Origin: Flavisolibacter longurius
Lineage (GTDB): Bacteria; Bacteroidota; Bacteroidia; Chitinophagales; Chitinophagaceae
NCBI GenBank assembly: GCA_014163555.1
Contig: JACJGO010000002.1
Span: forward strand, 353,589-417,588
Length of the DNA: 64,000 nucleotides
Direction of reading: 5' to 3'
In this document: positions 35,129 through 44,130 of the stretch, piece after piece
How positions within the stretch are numbered: position 1 is the first letter of the stretch
Layout: each line of letters opens with the position of its first letter
The notes under the pieces: generated by a model
What the model saw: the letters and a program-made list of their open reading frames with translations, nothing else
What the model was told of the DNA's origin: nothing
Databases searched by the model: none
Program-made: the position numbers and the translations under genes

Positions 35129-36028
35129 ATGGAAAGAAAACAGTTTATCAAATCAATCATATTGGGAGGTATCGCTATGGGGTCGTTGTCCGCATTTAAC
35201 CGTTTTACATCATCACTGCAGCCAAACGGGTATACCATGCCGGTGCTGTTTATCGGCCACGGTTCGCCCATGAACGGCATTGAACATACGGAGTTTAGCA
35301 ATTACTGGAAGCAACTGGCAAATGAGCTTCCTGTACCCAATGCTGTATTAGTGGTTTCGGCCCATTGGCTCACAAAAGGTACACGGATCACAGCCATGGA
35401 TTTTCCGCAAACGATCCATGATTTCGGTGGCTTTCCGCAGGCGCTTTTCGATGTGCAGTATCCGGCTCCCGGCGATGCAGCCCTGGCACAGGAAACCAAA
35501 TCGCTGATCCAATCTACCAGTGTGGAATTGGATCACGACTGGGGACTGGACCACGGTGCCTGGACCATTATCCGCCACATGTATCCCAATGCTGATGTCC
35601 CTGTGTTGCAATTGAGTATCGACTACAGCAAGGGACCGCAGTATCATTATGAGCTGGCCAGGGAGCTGGGCGCCCTGCGCAAAAAAGGAGTGCTGATCCT
35701 AGGCAGCGGTAACATGGTGCACAACCTCAGGATGGTACACATGCCTAACCGCCACCTGGATGATTTCAATAAGGAATATGCGTATGACTGGGCAGTGGAA
35801 ATGAATGAAATCTTCAAGAACAAGATCAGTAACGGTGATCATCAACCGCTGATTCAATACGAAAAGCTGCACAAAGCGGCCATATTGGCCATTCCTACGC
35901 CCGATCACTATTATCCTTTGTTGTATACGCTGGGGCTGCAGGGTAAGGGGGAAGAAGCCACCATCTTCAACGATAAATTGCTGGCAGGTTCATTGAGTAT
36001 GACATCTGTGAAGATTAGCGCAGCGTAA
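35129..36028 (+). CDS. ygiD: LigB-type extradiol dioxygenase (DODA/YgiD family)
   Basis: 299 residues from the ATG at 35129 (MERKQFIKS). The N-terminus carries a hydrophobic stretch (ILGGIAMGSLSAF) that may be a signal or anchor, which is unlike E. coli YgiD. The class III dioxygenase core follows: FIGHGSPMN, VSAHWLTKG, LDHGAWTI and ILGSGNMVHNL, where conserved His residues bind the active-site metal. The family opens the ring of 4,5-DOPA-like catechols. The natural substrate here is not known. The gene ends at a clear terminator. Confidence 0.85.
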   Translation: MERKQFIKSIILGGIAMGSLSAFNRFTSSLQPNGYTMPVLFIGHGSPMNGIEHTEFSNYWKQLANELPVPNAVLVVSAHWLTKGTRITAMDFPQTIHDFGGFPQALFDVQYPAPGDAALAQETKSLIQSTSVELDHDWGLDHGAWTIIRHMYPNADVPVLQLSIDYSKGPQYHYELARELGALRKKGVLILGSGNMVHNLRMVHMPNRHLDDFNKEYAYDWAVEMNEIFKNKISNGDHQPLIQYEKLHKAAILAIPTPDHYYPLLYTLGLQGKGEEATIFNDKLLAGSLSMTSVKISAA

Positions 36029-36048
36029 TTCGAAGAGAAACAAATTGC

Positions 36049-36079
36049 AAAGGACGCACAACCGATATGCGTCCTTTTT
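36049..36079 (+). terminator. Terminator after the dioxygenase gene
   Basis: Stem AAAGGACGCA/TGCGTCCTTT with a 9-base loop followed by a run of T, 20 bases after the stop codon. Confidence 0.8.
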
Positions 36080-36169
36080 GCTGTGCATACTTGGCGGAAG
36101 AGCCCGCCATTCCTGTATTTTTTTGGCAGTTCCACGAATCTATTCGTAACTTAAAGCAAACCTAAGTTT

Positions 36170-37054
36170 ATGAAACCAACGCTACTCATTGGCTGCGTCC
36201 TGCTGGCAGGAACGGCTGCGCATGCACAGTTCTCACTTCTCCCTTATGCCGGTTTTGAACAATCCAACAATTCGCTTCGCTACGGCAGCGGGTATTCGGC
36301 TACCGCTGTCAATGGTAACCTGAAGGCCGGCCTTCGTGCTGATTACCGGCTGAAAGGTGGTCACAGTCCGTTTGTCAATATTACCACCAGCCCGGCACCG
36401 GTTAGTTTTCGTTTCGACAGGGCCGGAACACTTCTGAATGCAGCCAATGCCGTACGTGGCAACCTGCAGTTGCGGTTGGAGACCGGTTATCTGTACAACA
36501 GCAAACCCATTGCACTGGGTAAAAAGAAAGTGGCTTCGCTACCATCACAGGAGGATGTAACGGTAACCCGTATCCGAAAAAGCAGTTGTGGATCCTACAC
36601 CTACAAATCGTACTGCGGATCAAAAACAAAAACCATTCAATCGGCACCGGCTAAAGGACCGCTGAACATGCGCCTGCAGCCGGCACTGGCCCTTGCCTAT
36701 CTTCCCTCCGCAGAGCAAACCATCAAGCCTGCTGCCAACGGGTTTGAGTACACCGCCGGCACCTGGAAGACAGCCCTGGTTCCCTCTCTGGGTTTTGCCT
36801 TTGCAAAAGGCGACAAACCCCTGTTTACCGTGACCGCTTTTTATACCCGGGCCCTTGGTCAGCAGGAAGAACTGGCGCTAACACAGGTAGAAAGTAAGAT
36901 CATACAAACACCCCTGCAGCAAAGAACGGCTACCTGGGGACTGAGTCTCGGTCTGCCCATCGGTTTTGCAAAGCAAAAAGCGGCCAGCGTACAAACAGTA
37001 ACCGAAAGAAAAGTTTACAGAAAGACCAGTTACAAACGGTGTGTCCGAATGTAA
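36170..37054 (+). CDS. Predicted outer-membrane protein of unknown function
   Basis: 294 residues with a signal peptide (LAGTAAHAQ). The body has alternating polar and hydrophobic residues of beta-strand type (FSLLPYAGFEQS, NLQLRLETGYLYN, WKTALVPSLGFAFAKG), which suggests a small beta-barrel. A Cys-containing insertion (KSSCGSYTYKSYCGSKTKT) occurs at about residues 137-156. The C-terminus is basic (RKVYRKTSYKRCVRM), unusual for a barrel, which normally ends with a hydrophobic strand. No family was recognised. Hairpins follow at 37064 and 37130. Confidence 0.6.
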   Translation: MKPTLLIGCVLLAGTAAHAQFSLLPYAGFEQSNNSLRYGSGYSATAVNGNLKAGLRADYRLKGGHSPFVNITTSPAPVSFRFDRAGTLLNAANAVRGNLQLRLETGYLYNSKPIALGKKKVASLPSQEDVTVTRIRKSSCGSYTYKSYCGSKTKTIQSAPAKGPLNMRLQPALALAYLPSAEQTIKPAANGFEYTAGTWKTALVPSLGFAFAKGDKPLFTVTAFYTRALGQQEELALTQVESKIIQTPLQQRTATWGLSLGLPIGFAKQKAASVQTVTERKVYRKTSYKRCVRM

Positions 37055-37063
37055 CCGTAAACA

Positions 37064-37101
37064 GGATAACCGGTGGCCGCGAACCGCTTTACCGGTTATC
37101 C
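37064..37101. other. Perfect hairpin after the outer-membrane protein gene
   Basis: 11-bp arms GGATAACCGGT/ACCGGTTATCC around a 16-base loop that is itself GC-rich, ten bases past the stop codon. No T-run follows. Confidence 0.4.
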
Positions 37102-37129
37102 CCCAACACACCTGCTAACATCCAAATTG

Positions 37130-37158
37130 AAAAAGGCAGCATAAAATGTTGCCTTTTT
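37130..37158 (+). terminator. Rho-independent terminator
   Basis: Stem AAAAAGGCAGCAT/ATGTTGCCTTTTT with one G-T wobble and a 3-base loop, ending in five T residues. Confidence 0.75.
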
Positions 37159-37300
37159 CGTTTATTTTTCGCAGAACTACCTGCCGGTGCAGCGTTTTTA
37201 CCGGCGGAATTGTTATATAAAGCCGATTGGTGAAGGGCTGGCTGCCCGTCAAAATCCGGATATTTACGCCGTTCTGCCCGGGAAACTTAACTAGAATGCT

Positions 37301-39298
37301 ATGAGAGGTGTATTGACCCTGTTCCTGATCTTTTTTTCACTTGCGCTTTCGGCGCAAACCGTCTGCACCAACCCGGGGCAAACACCCGCTACGGCTTTTC
37401 CTGTTTGTGGCACCAGTACCTTTTCGCAGGCTTCGGTTCCGCTATGCGGGGGCCGGCGAATGGCATATAAAAACTGTGGCACTGATCTGCTGACGGATAT
37501 CAATCCATACTGGTATAAGTTCACCTGCTTTCAAAGTGGTACCCTGGGATTTACCATCACGCCACTCGACCTGAACGAAGATTACGACTGGGAGCTTTAT
37601 GACATTACAGGTCGCAACCCCGATGATGTATTTACCGATGCCAGTCTTGTGATCAGCAACAACTGGAGCGGTGAGGCCGGCATTACCGGGGCTTCGGCTG
37701 CAGGATCTCAATTGTTTGTTTGCGGCGGTTACGGCAAGCCCCTGTTCAGCCAGCGTCCGCAATTGATTGCCGGGCATAACTACCTGTTGTTGGTCAGTCA
37801 TTTTACGAATAGCCAAAGCGGTTATAACCTGGCCTTTGGCGGCGGTACAGCCGTCATTGCCGACAGCACCACGCCACACCTCCAAAAAGTAGAGGCCAAT
37901 TGCGGCGGCAATGAGCTACAACTGAAGCTGAATAAAAAAATGAAGTGCAGCAGCATTGCTTCCAATGGTTCCGATTTTTACCTTATGCCCGGAAACATTC
38001 CGGTGACCGGCAGTACCGGTATTGGTTGTTCGGGACAGTTTGATACCGATTCGCTCCACCTGCAACTGTCTGCGTCTTTACAACCGGGAAATTATACACT
38101 GCACATTAAAAAGGGCGACGACAATAACACTATTCTTGACTATTGCGATCGCCCTATTGCAGAAACTGAAACGCTTCCTTTTACTATACCACCCAAGGCG
38201 CCCACACCGATGGACAGCATGGCTGCGCTGAGCTGCGCACCAACAGAAATTTGCCTGTTGTTTAAAAAACCGATTCTTTGTTCCAGCCTCACGGCCGGCG
38301 GTACCGAGTTTGTTTTGAACGGACCTTATCCGGTTTCGGTAACGGCAGTCAATACGGGTTGCAACAACAGCACAACCAAAGAACTGGTCCTGACACTTTC
38401 GCAAGCCCTGGCAAACGAAGGAGCTTTTGACTTGGTCTTACAAAGAGGCACCGATGGCAATACCATGCTGGATGAATGCGGTGAAGAAACACCGGTGGGC
38501 TCCCGTCTTTCTTTTTCGGTGAAAGACACCGTAAATGCTGATTTTACCTACGCTATCCGCTACGGATGCGAAAAGGATATGGTTGATTATTTTCACCCGG
38601 GTGCCAATGGCGTTACGTCCTGGCAGTGGAAGCTGGACGAGGCCCAGCAAAGCGGTTTACAGAATCCTGTCGGCATCTATTCAGTATTTAACCAGAAAAA
38701 AATTCAGCTTTCGGTAACCAATGGATTTTGTACGGATTCCAGCGAACAAACCGTTGTACTGGATAATTTCCTGAAGGCTGACTTTACCGTGTTGGAAGAC
38801 ATTTGTCCCAACGAGCCGGTGGTCTTCACTTCTATGGCAGAAGGCAGAATTGCCACGCACCTGTGGGAGTTTGGCGATGGTGGTACGGCGGGTGCACAAG
38901 ACCCTACGCACATCTACGCAGGTCCGCAACAGCAAATCATTTACCCGGTGCGCTATACCGTGGTGGATGATTTAGGCTGCCGGAAAACAGCGGTAAAAAA
39001 TATCACGGTTTTTTCCAGTTGCCTACTATCCATGCCAACAGCGTTCACGCCAAATGGCGATGGGAAGAATGATGTTTTCCGGATACTGAATGCCGTGAAA
39101 GCCGAAAACCTGGAGCTGCTGGTGTTTAACCGCTGGGGACAACAGATCTTTAAAACAAAGGATTGGAAGAAGGGTTGGGACGGCCGGATAAAAGGGGAGC
39201 CGCAACCCACCGGCGTTTATGTGTGGCTGCTCCGTTACACCAACCGCGATACAAAACAAAAAGTAGAACAAAAAGGCGTGGTGACGTTGATACGATGA
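37301..39298 (+). CDS. Gliding motility-associated C-terminal (T9SS type B) surface protein
   Basis: 665 residues. A signal peptide (SLALSAQ) is followed by a Cys-rich N-terminal domain (residues 20-190) and two related domains of about 110 residues (LQKVEANCGGNELQLKLNKK and MDSMAALSCAPTEICLLFKK), each ending in a DGNTMLDECG-like motif. A PKD-like domain lies at about 480-570 (HLWEFGDGGTAGAQDPTHIY). The last 90 residues (MPTAFTPNGDGKNDVFRI, VFNRWGQQIFKT) are the type B sorting domain of the type IX secretion system. It is therefore expected on the cell surface or released. Function unknown; adhesion is plausible. Confidence 0.88.
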   Translation: MRGVLTLFLIFFSLALSAQTVCTNPGQTPATAFPVCGTSTFSQASVPLCGGRRMAYKNCGTDLLTDINPYWYKFTCFQSGTLGFTITPLDLNEDYDWELYDITGRNPDDVFTDASLVISNNWSGEAGITGASAAGSQLFVCGGYGKPLFSQRPQLIAGHNYLLLVSHFTNSQSGYNLAFGGGTAVIADSTTPHLQKVEANCGGNELQLKLNKKMKCSSIASNGSDFYLMPGNIPVTGSTGIGCSGQFDTDSLHLQLSASLQPGNYTLHIKKGDDNNTILDYCDRPIAETETLPFTIPPKAPTPMDSMAALSCAPTEICLLFKKPILCSSLTAGGTEFVLNGPYPVSVTAVNTGCNNSTTKELVLTLSQALANEGAFDLVLQRGTDGNTMLDECGEETPVGSRLSFSVKDTVNADFTYAIRYGCEKDMVDYFHPGANGVTSWQWKLDEAQQSGLQNPVGIYSVFNQKKIQLSVTNGFCTDSSEQTVVLDNFLKADFTVLEDICPNEPVVFTSMAEGRIATHLWEFGDGGTAGAQDPTHIYAGPQQQIIYPVRYTVVDDLGCRKTAVKNITVFSSCLLSMPTAFTPNGDGKNDVFRILNAVKAENLELLVFNRWGQQIFKTKDWKKGWDGRIKGEPQPTGVYVWLLRYTNRDTKQKVEQKGVVTLIR

Positions 39299-39416
39299 CG
39301 TAAGACGTGAGATGTCAAATGTGAAACAAGAGTTTCATTAAACTCTCTATATTCTTTACAATAGTTCGTTAGTGCTATCAACTTGTGAACAGGTGAACCC
39401 GTGAACTTGTGAACTC
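39299..39416 (+). repeat. GTGAAC-class dispersed repeat, copy 3
   Basis: GACGTGAGATGTCAAATGTG (39305 on), an AT-rich spacer of about 55 bases, then CAACTTGTGAACAGGTGAAC plus CCGTGAACTTGTGAAC (39379-39414). The spacer is recognisably related to that of the copy at 28472 (AGTTTCATTAAA versus AGTTGCATCAAA). It fills the convergent gap between the surface protein and LuxR genes exactly, abutting both stop codons. Confidence 0.65.
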
Positions 39417-39417
39417 C

Positions 39418-40122
39418 TTAAATAAGATCAAACGCCTGGGCGAACTTCATCAGGTCGAGAGTGGAGTCGGCATGCAGCTTTGTGCGGATGTTACGGCGAT
39501 GGGTTTTTACGGTGGCTTCAGAAATAAATAATTTATCGGCGATTTCCTGCGAATTCAGGCCTTTGGCCAGGTAGCGCAACACTTCTTTTTCGCGTTTGGA
39601 AAGGGAAGCAAATTCGTGATGGTTCTCCCGGAGAAAGGTATTCTCCTGCGCCAGCCGCTCGATCTTCGGGGTGAAGAAATGCTCCGCATCAATCGGGATA
39701 GCTGTTGTAATTCCTAGCAGCGGTTTTCCTTCTTTATCCTGCAATATAATTTTTGAGGAACTGGCATACCAGCGAAAGGGCTCGTTTTCGGATGAGCGTA
39801 CCTGCTGAAAATAAGTCACGATCTCATCGACTTGGTTACGGTGAAGCATACCCAAAATCTTGGGAACATAATTGGGCGTGTCTTCCGGGTTAAAAAAACG
39901 CTTGTGGTAATCAAAGTGCGGCAGCCGGACTTCTTCCAGGGAAACCCTCAGGTTCTGACGTCCGCGTTCCGATAAATACACAATGGAGTCCGCCGGGAGG
40001 TTATGAATAATGATCACCCCGGGGATGTCATTTTCCAACCGTTGAATTGCTTTTATCTTTTCGTCGGCAGCACGTTGCAGTTCTATATCATCGGTGTGCT
40101 GCAGCCATTTGGTTTCTTGCAT
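39418..40122 (-). CDS. PAS-LuxR transcriptional regulator
   Basis: 234 residues. Residues 25-145 look like a PAS sensor domain ([20 protein letters not shown], and [19 protein letters not shown]). Residues 168-230 are a LuxR helix-turn-helix ([20 protein letters not shown], then [19 protein letters not shown]). No receiver domain, so it is not a classical two-component regulator. The signal bound by the PAS domain is unknown. Transcription is divergent from nothing nearby; the prolyl oligopeptidase gene lies on the same strand further along. Confidence 0.8.
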   Translation of the reverse strand: MQETKWLQHTDDIELQRAADEKIKAIQRLENDIPGVIIIHNLPADSIVYLSERGRQNLRVSLEEVRLPHFDYHKRFFNPEDTPNYVPKILGMLHRNQVDEIVTYFQQVRSSENEPFRWYASSSKIILQDKEGKPLLGITTAIPIDAEHFFTPKIERLAQENTFLRENHHEFASLSKREKEVLRYLAKGLNSQEIADKLFISEATVKTHRRNIRTKLHADSTLDLMKFAQAFDLI

Positions 40123-40187
40123 GGAGGTATACCTTTCAAATATACTGCATGCTGATAAACAATGACCTAGGGGAAGACTCTTAGCAG

Positions 40188-40218
40188 AAAAAAATTGCCC
40201 GCCTCGAAGACGGGCAAT
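40188..40218 (-). terminator. Terminator after the prolyl oligopeptidase gene
   Basis: ATTGCCCG/CGGGCAAT arms with internal pairs in the loop; on the minus strand seven T residues follow. It begins 26 bases after the stop codon. Confidence 0.85.
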
Positions 40219-40243
40219 ATCTTATGGAATTGGAAGAACGATC

Positions 40244-42400
40244 TTACAATATTTTTTTTGCTTCGGGTTTGCCATTGCCACTACCCGGAAAGGTTTCACG
40301 GAAGTTCATGCCGGTGTTGCTCATAATAAAGCTCCACACATCGGCGGCGGCATCAATGGCCTTTGAGGTTGGCAGACCGGCACCGTGGCCCGCATTGGTT
40401 TCAATACGGATCAGGGCAGGATTAGGACCAGCGGCCGCTTCCTGAAGAGCCGCAGCAAACTTAAAGGAGTGCGCCGGCACCACGCGGTCGTCATGATCGG
40501 AAGTGGTGACCATCGTGGCCGGGTATGAAACTCCTTTCTTCAGGTTGTGCAGCGGCGAATATTTATACAGGTAAGGAAACTGGTCGGGCTTGTCGCTGCT
40601 CCCATACTCGCTGGCCCAGGCATAGCCAATGGTAAAGCGGTGAAAGCGCAGCATGTCCATTACACCTACCCGCGGAATAGCCACTTTAAACAATTCGGGA
40701 CGCTGCGTCATGGCAGCGCCTACCAGCAGGCCGCCGTTCGATCCGCCGGTAATAGCCAGCTTGCCCGAATTGGTGTATTTGTTTTTAACCAGCCATTCGG
40801 CCGCGCTGATAAAATCGTCAAACACGTTCTGCTTATTTTCCAGCATGCCTGCTTTGTGCCATTTTTCGCCGTACTCACTGCCGCCGCGCAGCACCACATC
40901 GGCATACACGCCACCCTGCTCCATAAAGAAGATGTTGGAAACGCTGAAGGACGGTGTTTCGTTCACATTAAAACCGCCGTAGCCATACATCAGCGCCGGG
41001 TTTTGCCCATTTAGCACCAGTCCTTTTTTGTGCGTCAGGAACATGGGCACTTTTGTGCCATCCTTGCTGGTAAAGAAAACCTGTTTTACTTCATAATCTT
41101 CGGGGTTGAATTTAACCTCCGCTTTTTTGTGGAGTGCTGTTGTGCCAGAGGTAATATTGTATTTGAAAATGGATGTTGGATAGTTATAGGACGTAAAGTA
41201 GTAGTAGAACTCTTTTTCGTCTTTTTTAGAGCCAAAGCCACCCGCAGAGCCAATGCCCGGCAGGGAGATCTCCCGGACCATCTTTCCATCATAGGTGTAT
41301 TGGAAAACCTTGGTAGAGGCATCTTTCAGGTAGGAAGCAAACAGGTAACCACCGCCGGTGCCTACACCCTGCAGCACATTTTCTTTTTCGGGGATGATCT
41401 CTTTCCAGGCTTCTTTGGAAGGATTCTTCGGATCGATCAGCACCAACTTGTAATTGGAAGCGCCATCATTGGTGCGAACCAGAAATTTATCGCCAACATT
41501 ATCCACCACACCCGCTTGCGCCCCAAAACCTTCTACCAAAAAGGTAAAATCGCTTTGGTTAGCCTGCAGGTCTTTAATGCGGATCTGCCGGCCACTGCTC
41601 GAGCCCTCATTGGAATACAGCACCAGGTAACGACCGTCTTCGGTTACACCGGCCATGTTGAGGCGCTGCGGATGGTCGCGGTCTTCAAACACCAGCACAT
41701 CTTCCGACTGCGGCGTACCGATCTTGTGGTAATAAACGGAGTGATAGAGGTTCTTTCCTTTCAGCTTGTCTTCGGCTTTCGGCTCGGGATAACGACTGTA
41801 GAAAAAGCCTTCATTGCCCTTCCAGGAAAAGCCGGTGAACTTCAGCCACTGCAGGCTGTCGGTGAGTTTTTCCTTTGTAACGGCATTCATTACGTGGGCC
41901 TGCTGCCAGTCGCTGCCCGCTTTTTGAATGGCATAGACCAGCAATTTTCCGTTTTTGGAGAAAGCTGATGAACCCAGCGAAACCGTTCCGTCTTCGGAGA
42001 GTTTATTGGGATCGAGAAAGACTTCGGCTTTGCCGTTGATCTCTTTCTGGCGGTACCAGACGCTTTGGTTCTGCAGGCCGTCGTTCTTGGTGAAATACCA
42101 ATACTCGCCTTCTTTGAACGGGGCGCCGTAGCGGGTGTAATTCCACAATTCCTGCAGACGCTTGCGCACTTTGTCGCGATAGGGTATGGTGGAGAGATGG
42201 TCCTGCGTCACTTTGTTCTGCGCTTTTACCCAGGCTTTGGTTTCCTCGCTGTTATCGTCTTCGAGCCAGCGGTAAGGATCGGCTACGGTGGTGCCGTGGT
42301 AATTGTCAACGGTGTCCACTTTCCGTGTAGCGGGATATTGAAACTGAGCGTTTGCTTGTTGAATTGCCAATATTGTCAATGCCAGAAAGGTTTTCTTCAT
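40244..42400 (-). CDS. Secreted prolyl oligopeptidase (S9A)
   Basis: 718 residues from the ATG at 42400, which begins a signal peptide (MKKTFLALTILAIQQANAQ). The frame runs 46 codons upstream into the NRAMP gene's 3' end and is not needed. A seven-bladed propeller follows (DPYRWLEDDNSEETKAWV, RYPEPKAEDKLKGKNLY). The catalytic domain shows Ser554 in GGSNGG, the Asp in HDDRVVPAHS and the His in NAGHGAG. It cleaves peptides after proline in the periplasm. It lies at the end of the minus-strand pxp/NRAMP region and may be read through from it. Confidence 0.93.
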   Translation of the reverse strand: MKKTFLALTILAIQQANAQFQYPATRKVDTVDNYHGTTVADPYRWLEDDNSEETKAWVKAQNKVTQDHLSTIPYRDKVRKRLQELWNYTRYGAPFKEGEYWYFTKNDGLQNQSVWYRQKEINGKAEVFLDPNKLSEDGTVSLGSSAFSKNGKLLVYAIQKAGSDWQQAHVMNAVTKEKLTDSLQWLKFTGFSWKGNEGFFYSRYPEPKAEDKLKGKNLYHSVYYHKIGTPQSEDVLVFEDRDHPQRLNMAGVTEDGRYLVLYSNEGSSSGRQIRIKDLQANQSDFTFLVEGFGAQAGVVDNVGDKFLVRTNDGASNYKLVLIDPKNPSKEAWKEIIPEKENVLQGVGTGGGYLFASYLKDASTKVFQYTYDGKMVREISLPGIGSAGGFGSKKDEKEFYYYFTSYNYPTSIFKYNITSGTTALHKKAEVKFNPEDYEVKQVFFTSKDGTKVPMFLTHKKGLVLNGQNPALMYGYGGFNVNETPSFSVSNIFFMEQGGVYADVVLRGGSEYGEKWHKAGMLENKQNVFDDFISAAEWLVKNKYTNSGKLAITGGSNGGLLVGAAMTQRPELFKVAIPRVGVMDMLRFHRFTIGYAWASEYGSSDKPDQFPYLYKYSPLHNLKKGVSYPATMVTTSDHDDRVVPAHSFKFAAALQEAAAGPNPALIRIETNAGHGAGLPTSKAIDAAADVWSFIMSNTGMNFRETFPGSGNGKPEAKKIL

Positions 42401-42477
42401 GAAGAAAAATTTTATAAAGTAACTGAAATGTGGAGGTAGATAAATATACGGGGCGTTAAAGAATTCCTGAAAAAACG

Positions 42478-43647
42478 TTAGAAAATCTTTAGGAGGGAAA
42501 CGGCGCCCATATAGCTCATGGCGGCTACCACCAACCATCCGGCAACCTGCATCCAGAGCGGGTGCCGGTAATCCCCAACAATGGATTTTTTCCGGGCTGC
42601 CACGAGGATCAGCGCCAGGGCAACGGGCAGAATGAGCCCATTTACACCGCCGGCAAGGACCAGCAGGCTGACGGCAGGCTTTTCCTGCAAAAGAAAAATG
42701 AGGGTGGCCGTAAGAATAAACAGGGAAACCAGTACCCGGCTCTGCTTTTCAATGGCAGGATGCAAGGTTTTGAAAAAAGAGATGGTGGTATAAGAGGCTC
42801 CGATAACAGATGTAATGGCGGCGCACCACATCACAAAGCCAAAAGTTCGGTAACCGATGTTGCCGGCTGCTTGTTGAAAGACGGAAGCAGCAGGATTGTC
42901 GGCGGCCAGCGTAGCGCCGCCCCACACCACACCCAGCGCCGCAAAGAACAACACAAACCGCATGACGGAGGTAATAAGGATGCCGCTGACCGAGCTGCGG
43001 GTGACCTGCGGCAGGGATTCTTTCCCGGTAATGCCGGCATCCAGCAGGCGGTGGGCACCGGCAAAAGAAATATAGCCACCGACGGTGCCGCCCACCAGGG
43101 TAATGATCTTCACCATGTCGATCGTTTCGGGCCACACGGTGCGGTAAAGCGCTTCGCCAACGGGCGGCCCTGAACTAACGGCAATGTACAGGGTAAAAAG
43201 GATCATGAGAAGACCAAGCACCTTTACCAGCAGGTCGATGCCTTTGCCAGCTTCTCGGTACCAGAAGATTCCCAGGGATACCAGGCAGCTGATGATGGCC
43301 CCGATTTTTACATCCATTCCTGTTAAGGCATGCAGACCCAGGCCCGTGCCACCAATGTTGCCGATATTAAAAACGAGCCCGCCAAAGCCAATCAAGATGG
43401 CCAGGAAAACACCCAGCCCGGGAAGAACGCTGTTGGCAATGTCCTGTGCCCGGCTGTTGCTAACCGTTATAATGCGCCAGATGTTGACCTGTGCGCCAAT
43501 ATCCAGCAGGAGCGAAACAAGAATGACAAAGCCAAAAGATGTCAGCAAGTCTTGGGTAAAAAGCGTGGTTTGAGTCAGAAAGCCCGGGCCGATGGCAGAT
43601 GTGGCCATGAGAAAAGCGGCACCGAGAATGGCTGAATTTTTTTTCAA
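42478..43647 (-). CDS. NRAMP-family transporter of the 5-oxoprolinase operon (YcsG-like)
   Basis: About 389 residues with eleven hydrophobic helices. The NRAMP-like first helix reads LGAAFLMATSAIGPGFLTQT. The family is best known for divalent metals, but members next to pxpABC genes, such as YcsG in Bacillus, are thought to serve oxoproline metabolism. I start at TTG 43647 (KKNSAILG follows). The frame continues 12 codons further to a GTG at 43683, but those codons (MCLCLRGSKKSH) are translated from the repeat arm at 43661-43700, so the original start may have been altered. A GxxExxY gene separates it from pxpA. Confidence 0.78.
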   Translation of the reverse strand: MKKNSAILGAAFLMATSAIGPGFLTQTTLFTQDLLTSFGFVILVSLLLDIGAQVNIWRIITVSNSRAQDIANSVLPGLGVFLAILIGFGGLVFNIGNIGGTGLGLHALTGMDVKIGAIISCLVSLGIFWYREAGKGIDLLVKVLGLLMILFTLYIAVSSGPPVGEALYRTVWPETIDMVKIITLVGGTVGGYISFAGAHRLLDAGITGKESLPQVTRSSVSGILITSVMRFVLFFAALGVVWGGATLAADNPAASVFQQAAGNIGYRTFGFVMWCAAITSVIGASYTTISFFKTLHPAIEKQSRVLVSLFILTATLIFLLQEKPAVSLLVLAGGVNGLILPVALALILVAARKKSIVGDYRHPLWMQVAGWLVVAAMSYMGAVSLLKIF

Positions 43648-43660
43648 ATGAGATTTTTTT

Positions 43661-43700
43661 GAACCACGGAGGCAGAGACACACAGCGGGACACGGTGGAT
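43661..43700. repeat. Left arm of the repeat pair around GxxExxY gene 1
   Basis: Begins GAACCACGGAGGCAGAGACA and continues with ACAC/GGGACACGG words. Its inverted partner is at 44088-44130. Ungapped comparison of the two arms gives 25 matches in 37 positions, including the first ten. It covers the upstream edge of the NRAMP gene and touches the stop codon of the GxxExxY gene. Confidence 0.7.
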
Positions 43701-44113
43701 TAAAGAATCCTTCTTTTTATTCCTTCTTTCATCAGTGGTGTATGGAACTTCAAAATATATCCGAGGCGTTTTCCTGTCAGTTTTAGGTAGCTTAAAAGTT
43801 GCGCTTCCCACACAGGATGAAAGTTTTCCTGAGCTTTGAGTTCCAAGATTACCAGGTCATCAACAAGAATATCTATCCGCAGGCCTTCATCAAAAACCAA
43901 TTCATCATAGATGATAGGTGCGGTCATTTGTCTTTGAAAAGGGATTTGCCGCTTGGTCAATTCAAAGCAGAATACTTTTTCATAGACACTTTCAAGCAAG
44001 CCGGGTCCCAACGCTTTATGAATAGTGATCGCAACGTTCACAACCTGTTCGGCCAGCCAATTTTCCCTTGCCGTTAGCGGGACATAGACTTTCTCTGTGT
44101 TACCCTGTGCCAT
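43700..44113 (-). CDS. GxxExxY protein 1 (PD-(D/E)XK nuclease-like)
   Basis: 137 residues from the ATG at 44113. The family signature is GLLESVY (Gly38, Glu41, Tyr44). A PD-(D/E)XK-like core follows: Asp81 in RIDILVDD and Glu91-Leu-Lys93 in ILELKAQ, so metal-dependent nuclease chemistry is plausible. The C-terminal YLKLTGKRLGYILKFHTPLM is typical. The first eight residues (MAQGNTEK) are encoded within the right repeat arm. The start codon lies inside the 3' end of pxpA, in another frame. Function in cells is not established for this family, which is often present in many copies per genome. Confidence 0.85.
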   Translation of the reverse strand: MAQGNTEKVYVPLTARENWLAEQVVNVAITIHKALGPGLLESVYEKVFCFELTKRQIPFQRQMTAPIIYDELVFDEGLRIDILVDDLVILELKAQENFHPVWEAQLLSYLKLTGKRLGYILKFHTPLMKEGIKRRIL

Positions 44114-44130
44114 TGTGTCTCCGTGGTTTT
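44088..44130. repeat. Right arm of the repeat pair around GxxExxY gene 1
   Basis: On the minus strand it reads AAAACCACGGAGACACAATG, then GCACAGGGTAACACAGAGAA. It overlaps the last ten codons of pxpA and the first eight of the GxxExxY gene. The inverted partner is at 43661-43700. Confidence 0.7.
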
